A DNA stretch of 50,520 nt from Burkholderiales bacterium (GTDB taxonomy: Bacteria > Pseudomonadota > Gammaproteobacteria > Burkholderiales > WYBJ01). The notes under the pieces are model-generated. The model made no database searches, was not told the DNA's origin, and saw only the letters and a list, made by a program, of their open reading frames with translations. This document shows positions 29,593 to 38,013 of the stretch, one piece after another (within the stretch, counting starts at the first letter, position 1; the number at the start of each line of letters is the position of its first letter). Where the stretch lies: the NCBI GenBank assembly GCA_022841915.1, contig JALHQN010000028.1, forward strand, positions 1-50,520. Direction: 5' to 3'. The position numbers were made by a program, and so were the translations under genes.

Positions 29593-29620
29593 GGAGATTG
29601 TCGGGGATTGGCTGGGGATT
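29593..29620 (-). repeat. Three helically phased GGRGATT repeats at the moaA promoter
   Basis: On the + strand GGAGATT (29593), GGGGATT (29603) and GGGGATT (29614) recur at 10 and 11 bases, about one DNA turn each. They cover the moaA transcription start and early leader, so they may be a regulator-binding array or an RNA leader element. Confidence 0.55.
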
Positions 29621-29646
29621 ATGCAAAGCGACCAAGCGCTTTGCAA
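29618..29646 (-). promoter_or_regulatory. moaA promoter with inverted repeat across the spacer
   Basis: Minus-strand -35 TTGCAA (29641-29646), 17-base spacer, -10 CATAAT (29618-29623). A perfect 8-bp inverted repeat GCAAAGCG / CGCTTTGC with a 6-base centre occupies 29623-29644, that is most of the -35 and the spacer, which is where a repressor or an activator distorting the spacer would bind. It would drive moaA-fdhD-mobA. Confidence 0.6.
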
Positions 29647-29764
29647 GGAAGGGACGCAAATGAAGCGGGATAGTTCCATCGCGCCCGACAATGGCCATGC
29701 CCCTTTCGGGGGAATGGCTTGCGGCTGCCGAAGCGATACGGCGTCATTGTCGCGTGCTCGGGGA

Positions 29765-31036
29765 CTACACCGCGCCTTCCATCACCTGCACATCCACCAG
29801 GGTGCCGGGGACGACATTGCCTTGATCGGTGGGCAGGATGATGAAGCAATTGGCTTCGGACATCGAACGCAGGATGCCCGAGCCTTGTTCGCCGGTAACC
29901 CGCACCGACCAGCGCCCCGACGCGTCGCAGGCGAGGATGCCGCGCTGGAACTCCGTGCGCCCCGGCGCTTTCTTGAGGCTGCTGGTGCACTCGACCTTCA
30001 AGACCGGCAAAGACGGCACGGGATCGCGCCCCATCAGGACGTAGAGCGCATCACGCACGAATTGATAAAACGTCACCATGACCGACACCGGATTGCCGGG
30101 CAGGCCGAAGAAATGCGCTTTGCCGATCTTCCCGTAGGCGAGGGGGCGTCCGGGTTTCATGGCGATCTTCCAGAAGAGGACCTCGCCGAGCTGATTCAGC
30201 AGATCCTTGATGAAGTCCGCTTCGCCTACGGACACACCGCCGCTGGTGATGATCACGTCGGCGATCTCTGCCGCGTCGACGAAAGCCTTCTCGAGCAAGC
30301 CGGGATCGTCGCGGACGACGCCCATGTCGATGAAGTCGACGCCGAGCCGGTTCAACATGCCGAAGAGGGTGTAACGATTGCTGTCGTAGATCTGTCCTTC
30401 CGCCAGCGTGGATCCAATAGACACCAGCTCGTCACCCGTGGAGAAGAATGCCACGCGTAGCTTGCGATGGACGGAAACTTCAGCGATGCCGAGCGAGGCG
30501 ATAAGTCCGATATCCGCGGGCGTCATCAATTTTCCGCGCGGCAAAGCCACGCCGCCTCGAGCCAGATCCTCGCCGGCTCGACGCAGGTTCTGACCTTTTC
30601 GATGTCCGGGACCGATCGTCACATGCTCGCCAACCGCGCGCGTGTGCTCTTGCATGACGATGGTGTCCATGGAGGCTGGAACCACACCGCCGGTCATGAT
30701 GCGGATGCACTCGCCGGCACCGATCGGACCGGCATAAGGCTTGCCGGCATAGGCGGTACCGGCGATACGCAGGGTCGCTTCCTCGGCACCAAGTTCTGCG
30801 TGACGAACGGCATATCCGTCCATGGCCGAATTGTCGTGCGCGGGCACGTCCACGGGAGAAATGACGTCCTCGGCGAGGATGCGTCCCAAGGCGTCACGCA
30901 CGCCAGCGCGCTCCACACCGACGACAGGAGACAGGAAGCGGGCGATCAGCCCACGCGCCTGATCGACCGGCATGGAGTTCGGGTCGTAGTCGTCGGCACA
31001 ACTGATTTCGCGCAAGGTCGGGGTGGTCTGGCTCAT
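29765..31036 (-). CDS. moeA: Molybdopterin molybdenumtransferase MoeA
   Basis: A 423-residue enzyme that inserts molybdenum into adenylylated molybdopterin. Visible motifs are [47 protein letters not shown] and the catalytic-region [14 protein letters not shown]. Start at ATG 31036 after GGAG; the longer frame is not conserved. It reads in the same direction as moaA, but a separate promoter lies between them. Confidence 0.95.
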   Translation of the reverse strand: MSQTTPTLREISCADDYDPNSMPVDQARGLIARFLSPVVGVERAGVRDALGRILAEDVISPVDVPAHDNSAMDGYAVRHAELGAEEATLRIAGTAYAGKPYAGPIGAGECIRIMTGGVVPASMDTIVMQEHTRAVGEHVTIGPGHRKGQNLRRAGEDLARGGVALPRGKLMTPADIGLIASLGIAEVSVHRKLRVAFFSTGDELVSIGSTLAEGQIYDSNRYTLFGMLNRLGVDFIDMGVVRDDPGLLEKAFVDAAEIADVIITSGGVSVGEADFIKDLLNQLGEVLFWKIAMKPGRPLAYGKIGKAHFFGLPGNPVSVMVTFYQFVRDALYVLMGRDPVPSLPVLKVECTSSLKKAPGRTEFQRGILACDASGRWSVRVTGEQGSGILRSMSEANCFIILPTDQGNVVPGTLVDVQVMEGAV

Positions 31037-31189
31037 GGCTGCTCCGTGGCTGCGGCATCGAATAACGCATCGAAAGTGTACCGCACCGAAACGCTGTGAT
31101 CGCAACTTCGGCCGTCTTGCTGTGCAACTGATCGAGTCGTCGGAGCGCATGACACGGCCTCCTCGACGGATCCTCGTTCGACAGGGGAA

Positions 31190-32239
31190 TCAGCCCAGCG
31201 CCTCGTCGACTTCCATGAGCGTCCCGCAAGCAGCGAAGTCGTAACCCTTGAGCCGGCGCAGACGCTTGCGCAGGGATGCGCTGCGCAAGTGCCCGATCAG
31301 CTGGCGAGCGGCATCGCTGTCGATCGTTGTGCGGCGTGCCGCAAGATAGTACGTCTCCGCGACGACCGGCAGGAACGCGAGTCCATAGGTCGCGGCCGCC
31401 GCCTGAATGCCGAACCCGACATCGGCGTGCCCGCTCGCAATGGTCGCCGCGACCGCGACATGGGTGAATTCCTCCGTCTCGTAGCCGCGAATTTCGCTCC
31501 TCGAGCGCCCGGCGCTCACGAGCAGGCGATCGAACAGCAGCCGCGTTCCCGAGCCTGCTTGGCGATTCACGAAGCGAACGCCTTTGCGGGACAAGTCCTT
31601 GAGGCCGCCGATGGCTTTCGGATTCCCGGGAGCCAGCATGAGCCCCTGACTGCGTTCGCCCAGCACGATGAGCTGGTCGCGGCGCACTGACAGACAGCGT
31701 CGGATCGTCGGTTCAGGCGCGGACTGGGCATCGACGTGAAATCCAGCGAGGTCACAACGGCCGCGCACATGTTCGCCGAGCGCGTCGAGGCTGCCGCGAA
31801 ATCGTATGTCCAGATCGAGTGGGGGGCGGGCGAGCAGGCAGAAATCCTTGAGCTCGATGAGCGCCAGATCATGGCTGGCCGCCAAGGTCAGCCGGTGTGA
31901 CGCCGCCGTATCTCCTCTGGCCATAGCGCGCTCGAACTGCGCGGTCGTACGTCGCAAGGCGGGCTCCGCTTCTGCGGCGGCGCGTGCCCGGGCTTCGAGC
32001 AGCCCGAGGCCGAGGGCGGTCAGATGAGCGCCTCGCCCGGGGGCCATTGTCACCAGAGGTCGACCGTACGCGGATTCGGCCTCGCGCAGCCTGTTCCACG
32101 CGAAACGATACGAGCAGCCCAGGTGACGTGCGGCGGCCGCGATCGAGCCCAACGCATGCAGCGCCTCGAGGAGTTCCATCAAGCGCCGGTCGAGTTCGCG
32201 TCCATCGAGCGTCAGCTGAAGAACGAAGCTTAGTTTCAT
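31190..32239 (-). CDS. ModE-type HTH regulator fused to a periplasmic-binding-protein-like sensor
   Basis: A 349-residue fusion. Residues about 1-110 match the winged-helix DNA-binding domain of ModE (LHALGSIAAAARHLGCSYRFAWNRLREAE, then PLVTMAPGRGAHLTALG). Residues about 120-340 are a PBP-like domain of the molybdate/tungstate type instead of the Mop oxyanion domains of E. coli ModE (NRQAGSGTRLLFDRLL, EFTHVAVAATIASGHADVGFGI). It is divergent from tupBCA, so it probably senses tungstate or molybdate and controls uptake. The ligand is inferred from context. Confidence 0.85.
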   Translation of the reverse strand: MKLSFVLQLTLDGRELDRRLMELLEALHALGSIAAAARHLGCSYRFAWNRLREAESAYGRPLVTMAPGRGAHLTALGLGLLEARARAAAEAEPALRRTTAQFERAMARGDTAASHRLTLAASHDLALIELKDFCLLARPPLDLDIRFRGSLDALGEHVRGRCDLAGFHVDAQSAPEPTIRRCLSVRRDQLIVLGERSQGLMLAPGNPKAIGGLKDLSRKGVRFVNRQAGSGTRLLFDRLLVSAGRSRSEIRGYETEEFTHVAVAATIASGHADVGFGIQAAAATYGLAFLPVVAETYYLAARRTTIDSDAARQLIGHLRSASLRKRLRRLKGYDFAACGTLMEVDEALG

Positions 32240-32240
32240 C

Positions 32241-32258
32241 TATGCGCAGCCATGCATA
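32241..32258. promoter_or_regulatory. Candidate operator between the HTH-PBP regulator and tupB
   Basis: Inverted repeat TATGC, eight bases, GCATA, beginning one base before the regulator start codon. A related TTGCATA recurs at 32323-32329. Placement suggests an autoregulatory site that also controls tupBCA. Confidence 0.4.
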
Positions 32259-32302
32259 TTTGTTCGCATCAGTGGTTACTCTACCATCGCTCCAGGGAAT
32301 CA

Positions 32303-33049
32303 ATGCTTGAATATGTAAAACGTTGCATAGTTAGGGTCTGGGCAATCGACACACTGCGTGATGCGGGGCTGCAAGCCCTGGAACTGATGATCGGCCTCGA
32401 CGAGGCAATGATGAACATCGTCGCGCTCAGCGTGCAGGTGAGCCTGTCTGCTGTCGTGCTCTCGTGCCTGATCGCTCTGCCCATCGGGGCCGCCACCGCT
32501 GTCGGGCGCTTTCCAGGCCGCCAGGCCATCATCGTCGTCATGAATGCCTTCATGGGCCTGCCGCCCGTGGTGGTGGGGCTCATCGTCTATCTGGCGTTGT
32601 CGCGCGCCGGCCCCCTCGGGCCGATGGGGCTGTTGTTCACGCCGACGGCGATGGTCCTCGCGCAAGCCTTGCTGGTGACGCCCATCATTGCCGCCTTGAC
32701 ACGGCAGATCGTCGCGGATGCCTGGGAGGAGTACCGCGAGCAGCTGCAGTCCCTCGGCTCGAACGGGTTCAGGTCCGCATTGACCTTGATTTGGGATACG
32801 CGCTTCTCGCTGTTGACCGCTGTCTTGGCCGGGCTGGGCCGGGCTACCGCGGAAGTCGGTGCGGTCATGATCGTCGGGGGCAACATCGACGGCGTGACCC
32901 GAGTCATGACGACCGCGATCGCACTCGAAACGAGCAAAGGCGATCTCGCACTGGCGTTGGCACTCGGCGCGATCCTGATACTGCTGGTCGTCATGCTGAA
33001 CAGCAGCGCTTACCTGATCAGCGAAGCGGCGCGCCGCCGGTACGGATGA
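32303..33049 (+). CDS. tupB: Tungstate ABC transporter permease TupB
   Basis: A 248-residue permease with about five to six helices. The region VALSVQVSLSAVVLSCLIALPIG, GLPPVVVGLIVYLAL and the coupling EAA-like loop LQSLGSNGFRSALTLIW are as in TupB. Start ATG 32303 follows AGGGA; ATG 32387 would remove a leader conserved in length in TupB proteins. First gene of tupB-tupC-tupA. Confidence 0.88.
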   Translation: MLEYVKRCIVRVWAIDTLRDAGLQALELMIGLDEAMMNIVALSVQVSLSAVVLSCLIALPIGAATAVGRFPGRQAIIVVMNAFMGLPPVVVGLIVYLALSRAGPLGPMGLLFTPTAMVLAQALLVTPIIAALTRQIVADAWEEYREQLQSLGSNGFRSALTLIWDTRFSLLTAVLAGLGRATAEVGAVMIVGGNIDGVTRVMTTAIALETSKGDLALALALGAILILLVVMLNSSAYLISEAARRRYG

Positions 33050-33052
33050 GCC

Positions 33053-33751
33053 ATGGCCCATTTGTCGGTGGAAAACTTGTGCTACGACATCGGCGGACGA
33101 CGCATCATCGATTCGATCAGTATCGAGTTCAGCGCCCGTCGCAGTGTGGTTCTGGGTCCGAATGGTGCCGGCAAGAGCGTGCTGCTGCGGCTTTGCCACG
33201 GACTGCTCGTCCCGACGGCTGGGAGCATCTGCTGGCGCGCAGACGCCAACGTCGCGGTGCGTCAGGCCATGGTCTTTCAACGCCCCGTGATGCTGCGCCG
33301 CTCGGCGTTAGCGAACCTGACCCATGCCCTTTCCCTCGCAGGGGTAGGCGCGAGCGAGGCACGCGAGCGCGCCATAACGGCGCTCCGCAGTGCCGGGCTC
33401 GAAGCGCTTGCGCATCGATCTGCGCGCGTGCTTTCCGGCGGCGAGCAGCAGCGGCTGGCACTGGCGCGCGCTTGGGCACTGCGTCCGGATATCCTGTTTC
33501 TCGATGAGCCGACTGCGAATCTGGATCCTGTGGCGACGCGGGAAGTCGAGGCGGTCATCGATGCGATCCATCGAGCGGGGACACAGGTGATCATGACCAC
33601 GCACAACCTCGGCCAAGCCCGTCGCATGGGTGACGACATTCTGTTCATTGCGCGCGGCCGTTTGCTGGAGCGCGCCAGTGCCGATCACTTCTTTCGCGCA
33701 CCCAAGTCCGCCGAAGCGGCGGCATTCATAGAAGGAGAACTGCCGTGGTAG
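33053..33751 (+). CDS. tupC: Tungstate ABC transporter ATP-binding protein TupC
   Basis: A 232-residue ATPase: Walker A GPNGAGKSVLLRLCHGLL, Q-loop VFQRPVMLRRSALAN (the PVMLRRS form is typical of tungstate/molybdate importers), signature LSGGEQQRLALARAW, Walker B ILFLDEPTANLDP, H-loop TTHNLGQ. It begins three bases after tupB and overlaps tupA by seven. Confidence 0.9.
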   Translation: MAHLSVENLCYDIGGRRIIDSISIEFSARRSVVLGPNGAGKSVLLRLCHGLLVPTAGSICWRADANVAVRQAMVFQRPVMLRRSALANLTHALSLAGVGASEARERAITALRSAGLEALAHRSARVLSGGEQQRLALARAWALRPDILFLDEPTANLDPVATREVEAVIDAIHRAGTQVIMTTHNLGQARRMGDDILFIARGRLLERASADHFFRAPKSAEAAAFIEGELPW

Positions 33752-34575
33752 ATCCTGTGTTCATCCGAGTCGTACTTCTAGCGTGCCTCGCCTGGATAGC
33801 GAGCGTTCCGGCGCAGGCCGCGGAGCGTTTCATCACCGTCGCATCGACGACCTCCACCGAGCAATCAGGGCTATTCGGGCATCTGCTGCCGCTCTTCACC
33901 CGCGCTTCCGGCATCGAAGTTCGGGTCGTGGCCCTGGGCACCGGCCAGGCCTTGGCCCTTGCGAGGCGAGGCGATGCGGACGTCGTGTTCGTTCACGATC
34001 CGGTCGCCGAAGAGAAGTTCGTGAGCGAGGGCTACGGCCGCGGACGTCAACGGGTGATGTACAACGATTTCGTACTGATCGGTCCGAAAGCAGATCCTGC
34101 GCGCGTTGCAGGCAGCGGGGATATCGCCCAGGCGTTGCAGCGTATCCATGCGACGGCCTCGCCGTTTGCCTCCCGCGCTGACAAGAGCGGCACCCATGCG
34201 GCGGAACTTCGGCTCTGGCGCCTGGCGGGAAAGGATCCGCAGGATGGCCGCGCCAAGTGGTATCGGGAAACAGGTAGCGGCATGGGGCCCACGCTGAACA
34301 CGGCAGCAGCGATGAATGCCTATGTTCTGACCGACCGCGGCACCTGGCTGAGTTTCAAGAACCGCGCCGATCTCGTGATCTTGGTGGAAGGCGATCAGCG
34401 GTTGTTCAACCAGTATGGCGTCATCCTTGTCAATTCGGAGAAGCATCCCCATGTGAAGCATGCGCTGGGTCAGCAGTTCGTCGACTGGCTGACTTCCAAG
34501 CCCGGGCAGAACGCGATCGCCGGCTACCGGATCGGCGGCGAGCAGCTGTTCTTTCCCAATGCGGGCGGTTCTTGA
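33745..34575 (+). CDS. tupA: Tungstate-binding periplasmic protein TupA
   Basis: A 276-residue exported protein. A signal peptide ending near PAQAAERF is followed by VASTTSTEQSGLFGHLLP, the TTST..SG oxyanion-binding signature of TupA/WtpA-type proteins, and later ADKSGTHAAELRLW and GSGMGPTLNTAAAMNAYVLTDRGTW. GTG start at 33745 has GAAGGAG seven bases upstream and overlaps tupC. High selectivity for tungstate over molybdate is known for TupA but not shown here. Confidence 0.9.
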   Translation: MVDPVFIRVVLLACLAWIASVPAQAAERFITVASTTSTEQSGLFGHLLPLFTRASGIEVRVVALGTGQALALARRGDADVVFVHDPVAEEKFVSEGYGRGRQRVMYNDFVLIGPKADPARVAGSGDIAQALQRIHATASPFASRADKSGTHAAELRLWRLAGKDPQDGRAKWYRETGSGMGPTLNTAAAMNAYVLTDRGTWLSFKNRADLVILVEGDQRLFNQYGVILVNSEKHPHVKHALGQQFVDWLTSKPGQNAIAGYRIGGEQLFFPNAGGS

Positions 34576-34624
34576 GGCCCGCGGGTACGCTCGGGTCTGG
34601 CGGTTGCTGCGCCAGGCGTAGTTG

Positions 34625-34648
34625 CGCTATATTTCTTCATTCATAACG
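34625..34648 (+). promoter_or_regulatory. ModE-box-like site before the xdhC-family gene
   Basis: CGCTATAT, eight bases, TCATAACG: a 24-base imperfect inverted repeat of the same length and outer bases as the site before modA in this window, and of the kind bound by E. coli ModE. It overlaps a possible -10 TATATT (34628-34633), so binding would repress. Confidence 0.55.
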
Positions 34649-34678
34649 TGTTGCCCTTGCCAGGCCGAGGATCCAGCG

Positions 34679-35695
34679 ATGGACAGTGTCGATCTCGATG
34701 TGCTGAAGACCAGTCTGCGGTGGCTGCAGGAGGGGCATGGTGCGTTTCTGGCGACCGTCGTGCGGACCTGGGGTTCCGCGCCCCGTCCTGTCGGCGCCAT
34801 GACCGTCATTCGCGACGACGGCTTGGTGACGGGTTCGGTCTCCGGAGGTTGTGTCGAAGACGACATGATCGAAAAAGTCCGCTCGGGAGCGGTCGCCGCG
34901 ACAGGTCCGGAGCTTCTTGTGTATGGCGTCACTCGCGAGCAGGCCGAGCGTTTCGGGCTGCCTTGCGGCGGCACGCTGGAACTGGTGGTCGAGCGACTCG
35001 GCGAGGCGTCGCGAATCGAGGATCTGGTCGCGGCGGTCGGGCGTCACGAAGTCGTGACACGCCGGGTCGAGCTCGAAACGGGTAGCGTCGAGATCAATCC
35101 TGGGCGTGCCGTGGATGGGGTCGAATTCGACGGCAAGGTGCTCACCACCGTCCATGGACCGCGGTGGCGAATGATACTGATCGGCGCAGGCCAGCTCTCG
35201 CGTTACGTGGCCCAATTCGCGCAGGCGCTCGACTATCAGGTCATCATCTGCGATCCGCGCGAGGAATACGCTTTGGGTTGGGACGTGCCGGGGGCCACGC
35301 TCACACGCGAGATGCCCGACGATGTCGTGCGAACCTTGGGGATGGATGCCCATACCGCCATGGTGGCCGCGACCCACGATCCGAAACTCGACGACATGGC
35401 CTTGCTCGAAGCTTTGCGCTCACCGGCGTTTTATGTCGGTGCGATCGGTTCTCGCGCGAACAACGCGAAACGTCGCGAGCGCCTGATCGAACATTTCGAC
35501 ATGACCACGGCCGAACTGGATCGCTTGCACGGGCCTGTGGGCCTGAAGCTCGGGGGCAAGACGCCGGCGGAGATCGCCTTGGCGATCGTCGCCGAGATGA
35601 CTGCCATGCGCTACGGCATGACGCTGCAGAAAGTCGACAAGGGGACCGTCATCGCGCCGCAGAACGATCCCTTCGCCTGCAGTGCAGCGGCCTGA
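34679..35695 (+). CDS. XdhC/CoxI-family molybdoenzyme maturation protein
   Basis: A 338-residue protein with the XdhC N-terminal domain (LATVVRTWGSAPRPVGAMTVIRDDG, GSVSGGCVEDDMIE, PCGGTLELVVE) and the Rossmann-like C-terminal domain (MILIGAGQLSRYVAQFAQ, YVGAIGSRANNAKRRERL). Such proteins bind molybdenum cofactor and help sulfurate or insert it into xanthine- or CO-dehydrogenase-like enzymes. No such enzyme is in the window. ATG 34679 chosen; an upstream ATG (34622) overlaps the putative operator. Confidence 0.88.
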   Translation: MDSVDLDVLKTSLRWLQEGHGAFLATVVRTWGSAPRPVGAMTVIRDDGLVTGSVSGGCVEDDMIEKVRSGAVAATGPELLVYGVTREQAERFGLPCGGTLELVVERLGEASRIEDLVAAVGRHEVVTRRVELETGSVEINPGRAVDGVEFDGKVLTTVHGPRWRMILIGAGQLSRYVAQFAQALDYQVIICDPREEYALGWDVPGATLTREMPDDVVRTLGMDAHTAMVAATHDPKLDDMALLEALRSPAFYVGAIGSRANNAKRRERLIEHFDMTTAELDRLHGPVGLKLGGKTPAEIALAIVAEMTAMRYGMTLQKVDKGTVIAPQNDPFACSAAA

Positions 35696-35732
35696 TCCGC
35701 GGCGGACGTGCGCGGGGCAGGCGCCATGTTCT

Positions 35733-36563
35733 TCATTTTGCGCGGCGAGCCGTCCAGCGCGCCTGCGTTCCCGCAGGGGTGTTCACGGTGCCTTCCATGG
35801 CGCCGTTCTTCACCGTGCCGCGAAAGCGCAGAAAGTTGCCGGAGGCATCAGCCAGCGTGAACGAGATCGTGCTCGCTTGCAGCATCGGGTCGCCGAGATT
35901 GGGCGCCAAGCCGCTTCCCGCCACCTTGCCGACGATCTTCTGGAAGGTCTGTTCCAGCCACAGATCGAAATTGCCGCTGGGCGCCGTGACTTGCCAACGT
36001 CCTTGGACTTTCGCCGGAACGATCCACAAGTAGGCGGTGTAGCCCTCCACCGTCGCCGTCTCGTCGGGGGCCCAATCGCCCATGGTGAATGCATGCGATA
36101 CGAGGCGTGTGCCCGGCTTCATCGCAAGCAGCGTCGGGCGCAGCTTCAGATTGAGCGAGGAGAGCAGGTACATCGTGACCACGGTGGCTTCGCTGAAATC
36201 CGTGGTGAAGATGTCCCCCTGCATGAGCTTGACCTTGTCGGCTACGCCCTCGGCCTCCGCGTTTCGCTGCGACAAAGCGACCATGTCCGCGTTGTATTCG
36301 ATCCCCATTGCCTTGATGCCGCGCTTTGCCGCGGCGATGACCGTGCGCCCGTCGCCCGAGCCGAGGTCGACCAGGAAATCCTGCGGCGTCGCCTTGGCCA
36401 TTTCGAGCATGCGTGCCACCAGTGCATCTGGCGTGGGCACCCAGATCACGTCCTTTCCGGGCTGCCCCACCTTGGGAGAGAAGTCGTCGGCGGAGTGCGC
36501 GAGCGGGGCCAGAGCAAGGATGGTCCAAAAGGCGAAGATGCCGGTTAGGCTGCGAAGCTGCAT
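35733..36563 (-). CDS. SAM-dependent methyltransferase with an apparent signal peptide
   Basis: A 276-residue protein: N-terminal hydrophobic export-like signal (LTGIFAFWTILALAPLAHSADD), then a class I methyltransferase fold with SAM motif DFLVDLGSGDGRTVIAAAKRG and GIEYNADMV, then a C-terminal beta-rich domain of about 90 residues (QGRWQVTAPSGNFDLWLEQ, FRGTVKNGAMEGTV). SAM is cytosolic, so export would be puzzling; the helix may only anchor it. Start ATG 36563 follows AGGAG. Substrate is unknown. Confidence 0.75.
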   Translation of the reverse strand: MQLRSLTGIFAFWTILALAPLAHSADDFSPKVGQPGKDVIWVPTPDALVARMLEMAKATPQDFLVDLGSGDGRTVIAAAKRGIKAMGIEYNADMVALSQRNAEAEGVADKVKLMQGDIFTTDFSEATVVTMYLLSSLNLKLRPTLLAMKPGTRLVSHAFTMGDWAPDETATVEGYTAYLWIVPAKVQGRWQVTAPSGNFDLWLEQTFQKIVGKVAGSGLAPNLGDPMLQASTISFTLADASGNFLRFRGTVKNGAMEGTVNTPAGTQARWTARRAK

Positions 36564-36687
36564 GCGGAACACTCCTGGATCATTGGGAAACGTACGAGTG
36601 TCGAGCATAACTCCAGGCGCCTTTCCAGGAAACCATCGGATCTGGCGGGTCCTGCACCCGTCGATATGGGCGTCAGCGCAATCGGCT

Positions 36688-36716
36688 TTGCCGGGATATT
36701 CGGCCGACGGTATCAT
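36688..36716 (+). promoter_or_regulatory. Sigma70-like promoter of mobB-moaD-moaE-modE
   Basis: TTGCCG (36688-36693), 17-base spacer, TATCAT (36711-36716), 26 bases before the mobB start. Both boxes are close to consensus. Confidence 0.55.
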
Positions 36717-36742
36717 CGAGTAGACGAGAGCGAGGGTTGTGC

Positions 36743-37282
36743 ATGCGAGTATTCGGATTCGCCGGCTTTTCCGGCAGCGGCAAGACGACACTGATCGAGC
36801 GGCTCATTCCGTCGTTCGTGGCCCGAGGCTTGCGGGTGTCGCTCGTCAAGCATGCGCATCACACTTTCGATGTGGATCAGCCCGGGAAAGATTCCTATCG
36901 GCATCGGCATGCCGGCGCGACCGAAGTGCTGGTGACGTCCTCGCGACGCTGGGCCTTGATGCATGAGCTCCGAGGGGCTGCCGAGCCCTCGATGGAGGAA
37001 CTGATGGCGCGCTTGTCGCCTTGCGATCTGCTTCTGGTCGAGGGCTACAAGCGAGCGGCCATCCCCAAGCTCGAGGTGTTTCGGGAGATCGTTGGGGAAG
37101 GCGCTCTGCATCCGCACGATCCGCACATCGTGGCGATCGCCACGGATCGCCCGTTCCAGGCCAGCATTCCGGTGCTGGATCTCAACGAGCCCGAAGCCAT
37201 CGGGGATTTCATCTTGCGGCATGTCGGATTGGCTGCCGGCGTTCGTACTGCCTCACCCAATGCCGAGGCAGGCACGCCATGA
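36743..37282 (+). CDS. mobB: Molybdopterin-guanine dinucleotide biosynthesis adapter MobB
   Basis: A 179-residue P-loop GTP-binding protein that assists MobA. It shows GFAGFSGSGKTTLIERLIP, KHAHHTFDVDQPGKDSYRHRHAGA and DLLLVEGYKR, all MobB hallmarks. ATG 36743 follows GCGAGGG by six bases. It overlaps moaD (ATGA). Confidence 0.94.
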   Translation: MRVFGFAGFSGSGKTTLIERLIPSFVARGLRVSLVKHAHHTFDVDQPGKDSYRHRHAGATEVLVTSSRRWALMHELRGAAEPSMEELMARLSPCDLLLVEGYKRAAIPKLEVFREIVGEGALHPHDPHIVAIATDRPFQASIPVLDLNEPEAIGDFILRHVGLAAGVRTASPNAEAGTP

Positions 37283-37536
37283 AAGTGACGCTGCTGTATT
37301 TCGCTCGCCTGCGTGAAGTCTTCGGATGCAGCTCGGAGGAACTGGAACTTCCCCCCGAAGTGGCCGATGTCGCCGCACTGACCGAGTTTCTGCGGGCGAG
37401 AGGCGCGGTCTTTCAGACGGAGCTGGCGCCTGGGCGCGCTTTCCGCATCGCGGTGAATCAGGAAATGGCTTCGTCGCATACCCCGTTGCGCGAGCATGCC
37501 GAAGTGGCCGTCTTTCCACCCGTGACCGGAGGCTGA
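37279..37536 (+). CDS. moaD: Molybdopterin synthase small subunit MoaD
   Basis: An 85-residue ubiquitin-like sulfur carrier starting MKVTLLYFARLREVFG and ending VFPPVTGG; the C-terminal Gly-Gly becomes the thiocarboxylate that gives sulfur to precursor Z. Start overlaps mobB, stop is one base before moaE. Confidence 0.95.
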   Translation: MKVTLLYFARLREVFGCSSEELELPPEVADVAALTEFLRARGAVFQTELAPGRAFRIAVNQEMASSHTPLREHAEVAVFPPVTGG

Positions 37537-37537
37537 G

Positions 37538-37993
37538 ATGACCGTTCGCGTTCAGACCGAGGATTTCGACGCCGGTGCTGAGATCTCGCGGCTGCGCTCC
37601 GGCAATGCAAGGGTGGGCGCGGTGGCGAGCTTCATCGGCGTGGTGCGCGACCGGAACGACGGCGACGCGGTCGCGGGCATGACGCTGGAGCACTACCCGG
37701 GCATGACCGAACGATCGATCGAGGCCATCGTCGAGGAGGCTCGGTCGCGCTGGGAGATCATCGATGCGCTCGTCGTGCATCGTGTCGGCCCGCTGCTGCC
37801 CACCGACCAGATCGTTCTCGTCGTCGTCACCAGCTCGCATCGTGGCGAGGCGTTCGCGGCATGCGAGTTCCTGATGGACTATCTCAAGACGCGCGCGCCG
37901 TTTTGGAAGAAGGAGCGCTTGCCCGAGGGGGCGCGCTGGGTGGAGGCGCGAGCGAGCGACGACGCGGCGGCTGCTCGCTGGGAACGCTCCTAG
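37538..37993 (+). CDS. moaE: Molybdopterin synthase large subunit MoaE
   Basis: A 151-residue catalytic subunit. Conserved elements are GAVASFIGVVRDRNDG, LEHYPGMTE, VHRVGPLLP, TSSHRGEAFAACEFLMDYLKTRAPFWKKE, the last containing the active-site Lys region. It forms the MoaD2E2 complex with the preceding gene product. Confidence 0.96.
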   Translation: MTVRVQTEDFDAGAEISRLRSGNARVGAVASFIGVVRDRNDGDAVAGMTLEHYPGMTERSIEAIVEEARSRWEIIDALVVHRVGPLLPTDQIVLVVVTSSHRGEAFAACEFLMDYLKTRAPFWKKERLPEGARWVEARASDDAAAARWERS

Positions 37994-38013
37994 CGCACCC
38001 CGGGGGTCTTCGG

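Noticed and set aside
29587-29764. Moco riboswitch before moaA
   Set aside because: No match to the expected secondary structure; the region reads better as a promoter with an inverted repeat and phased repeats.
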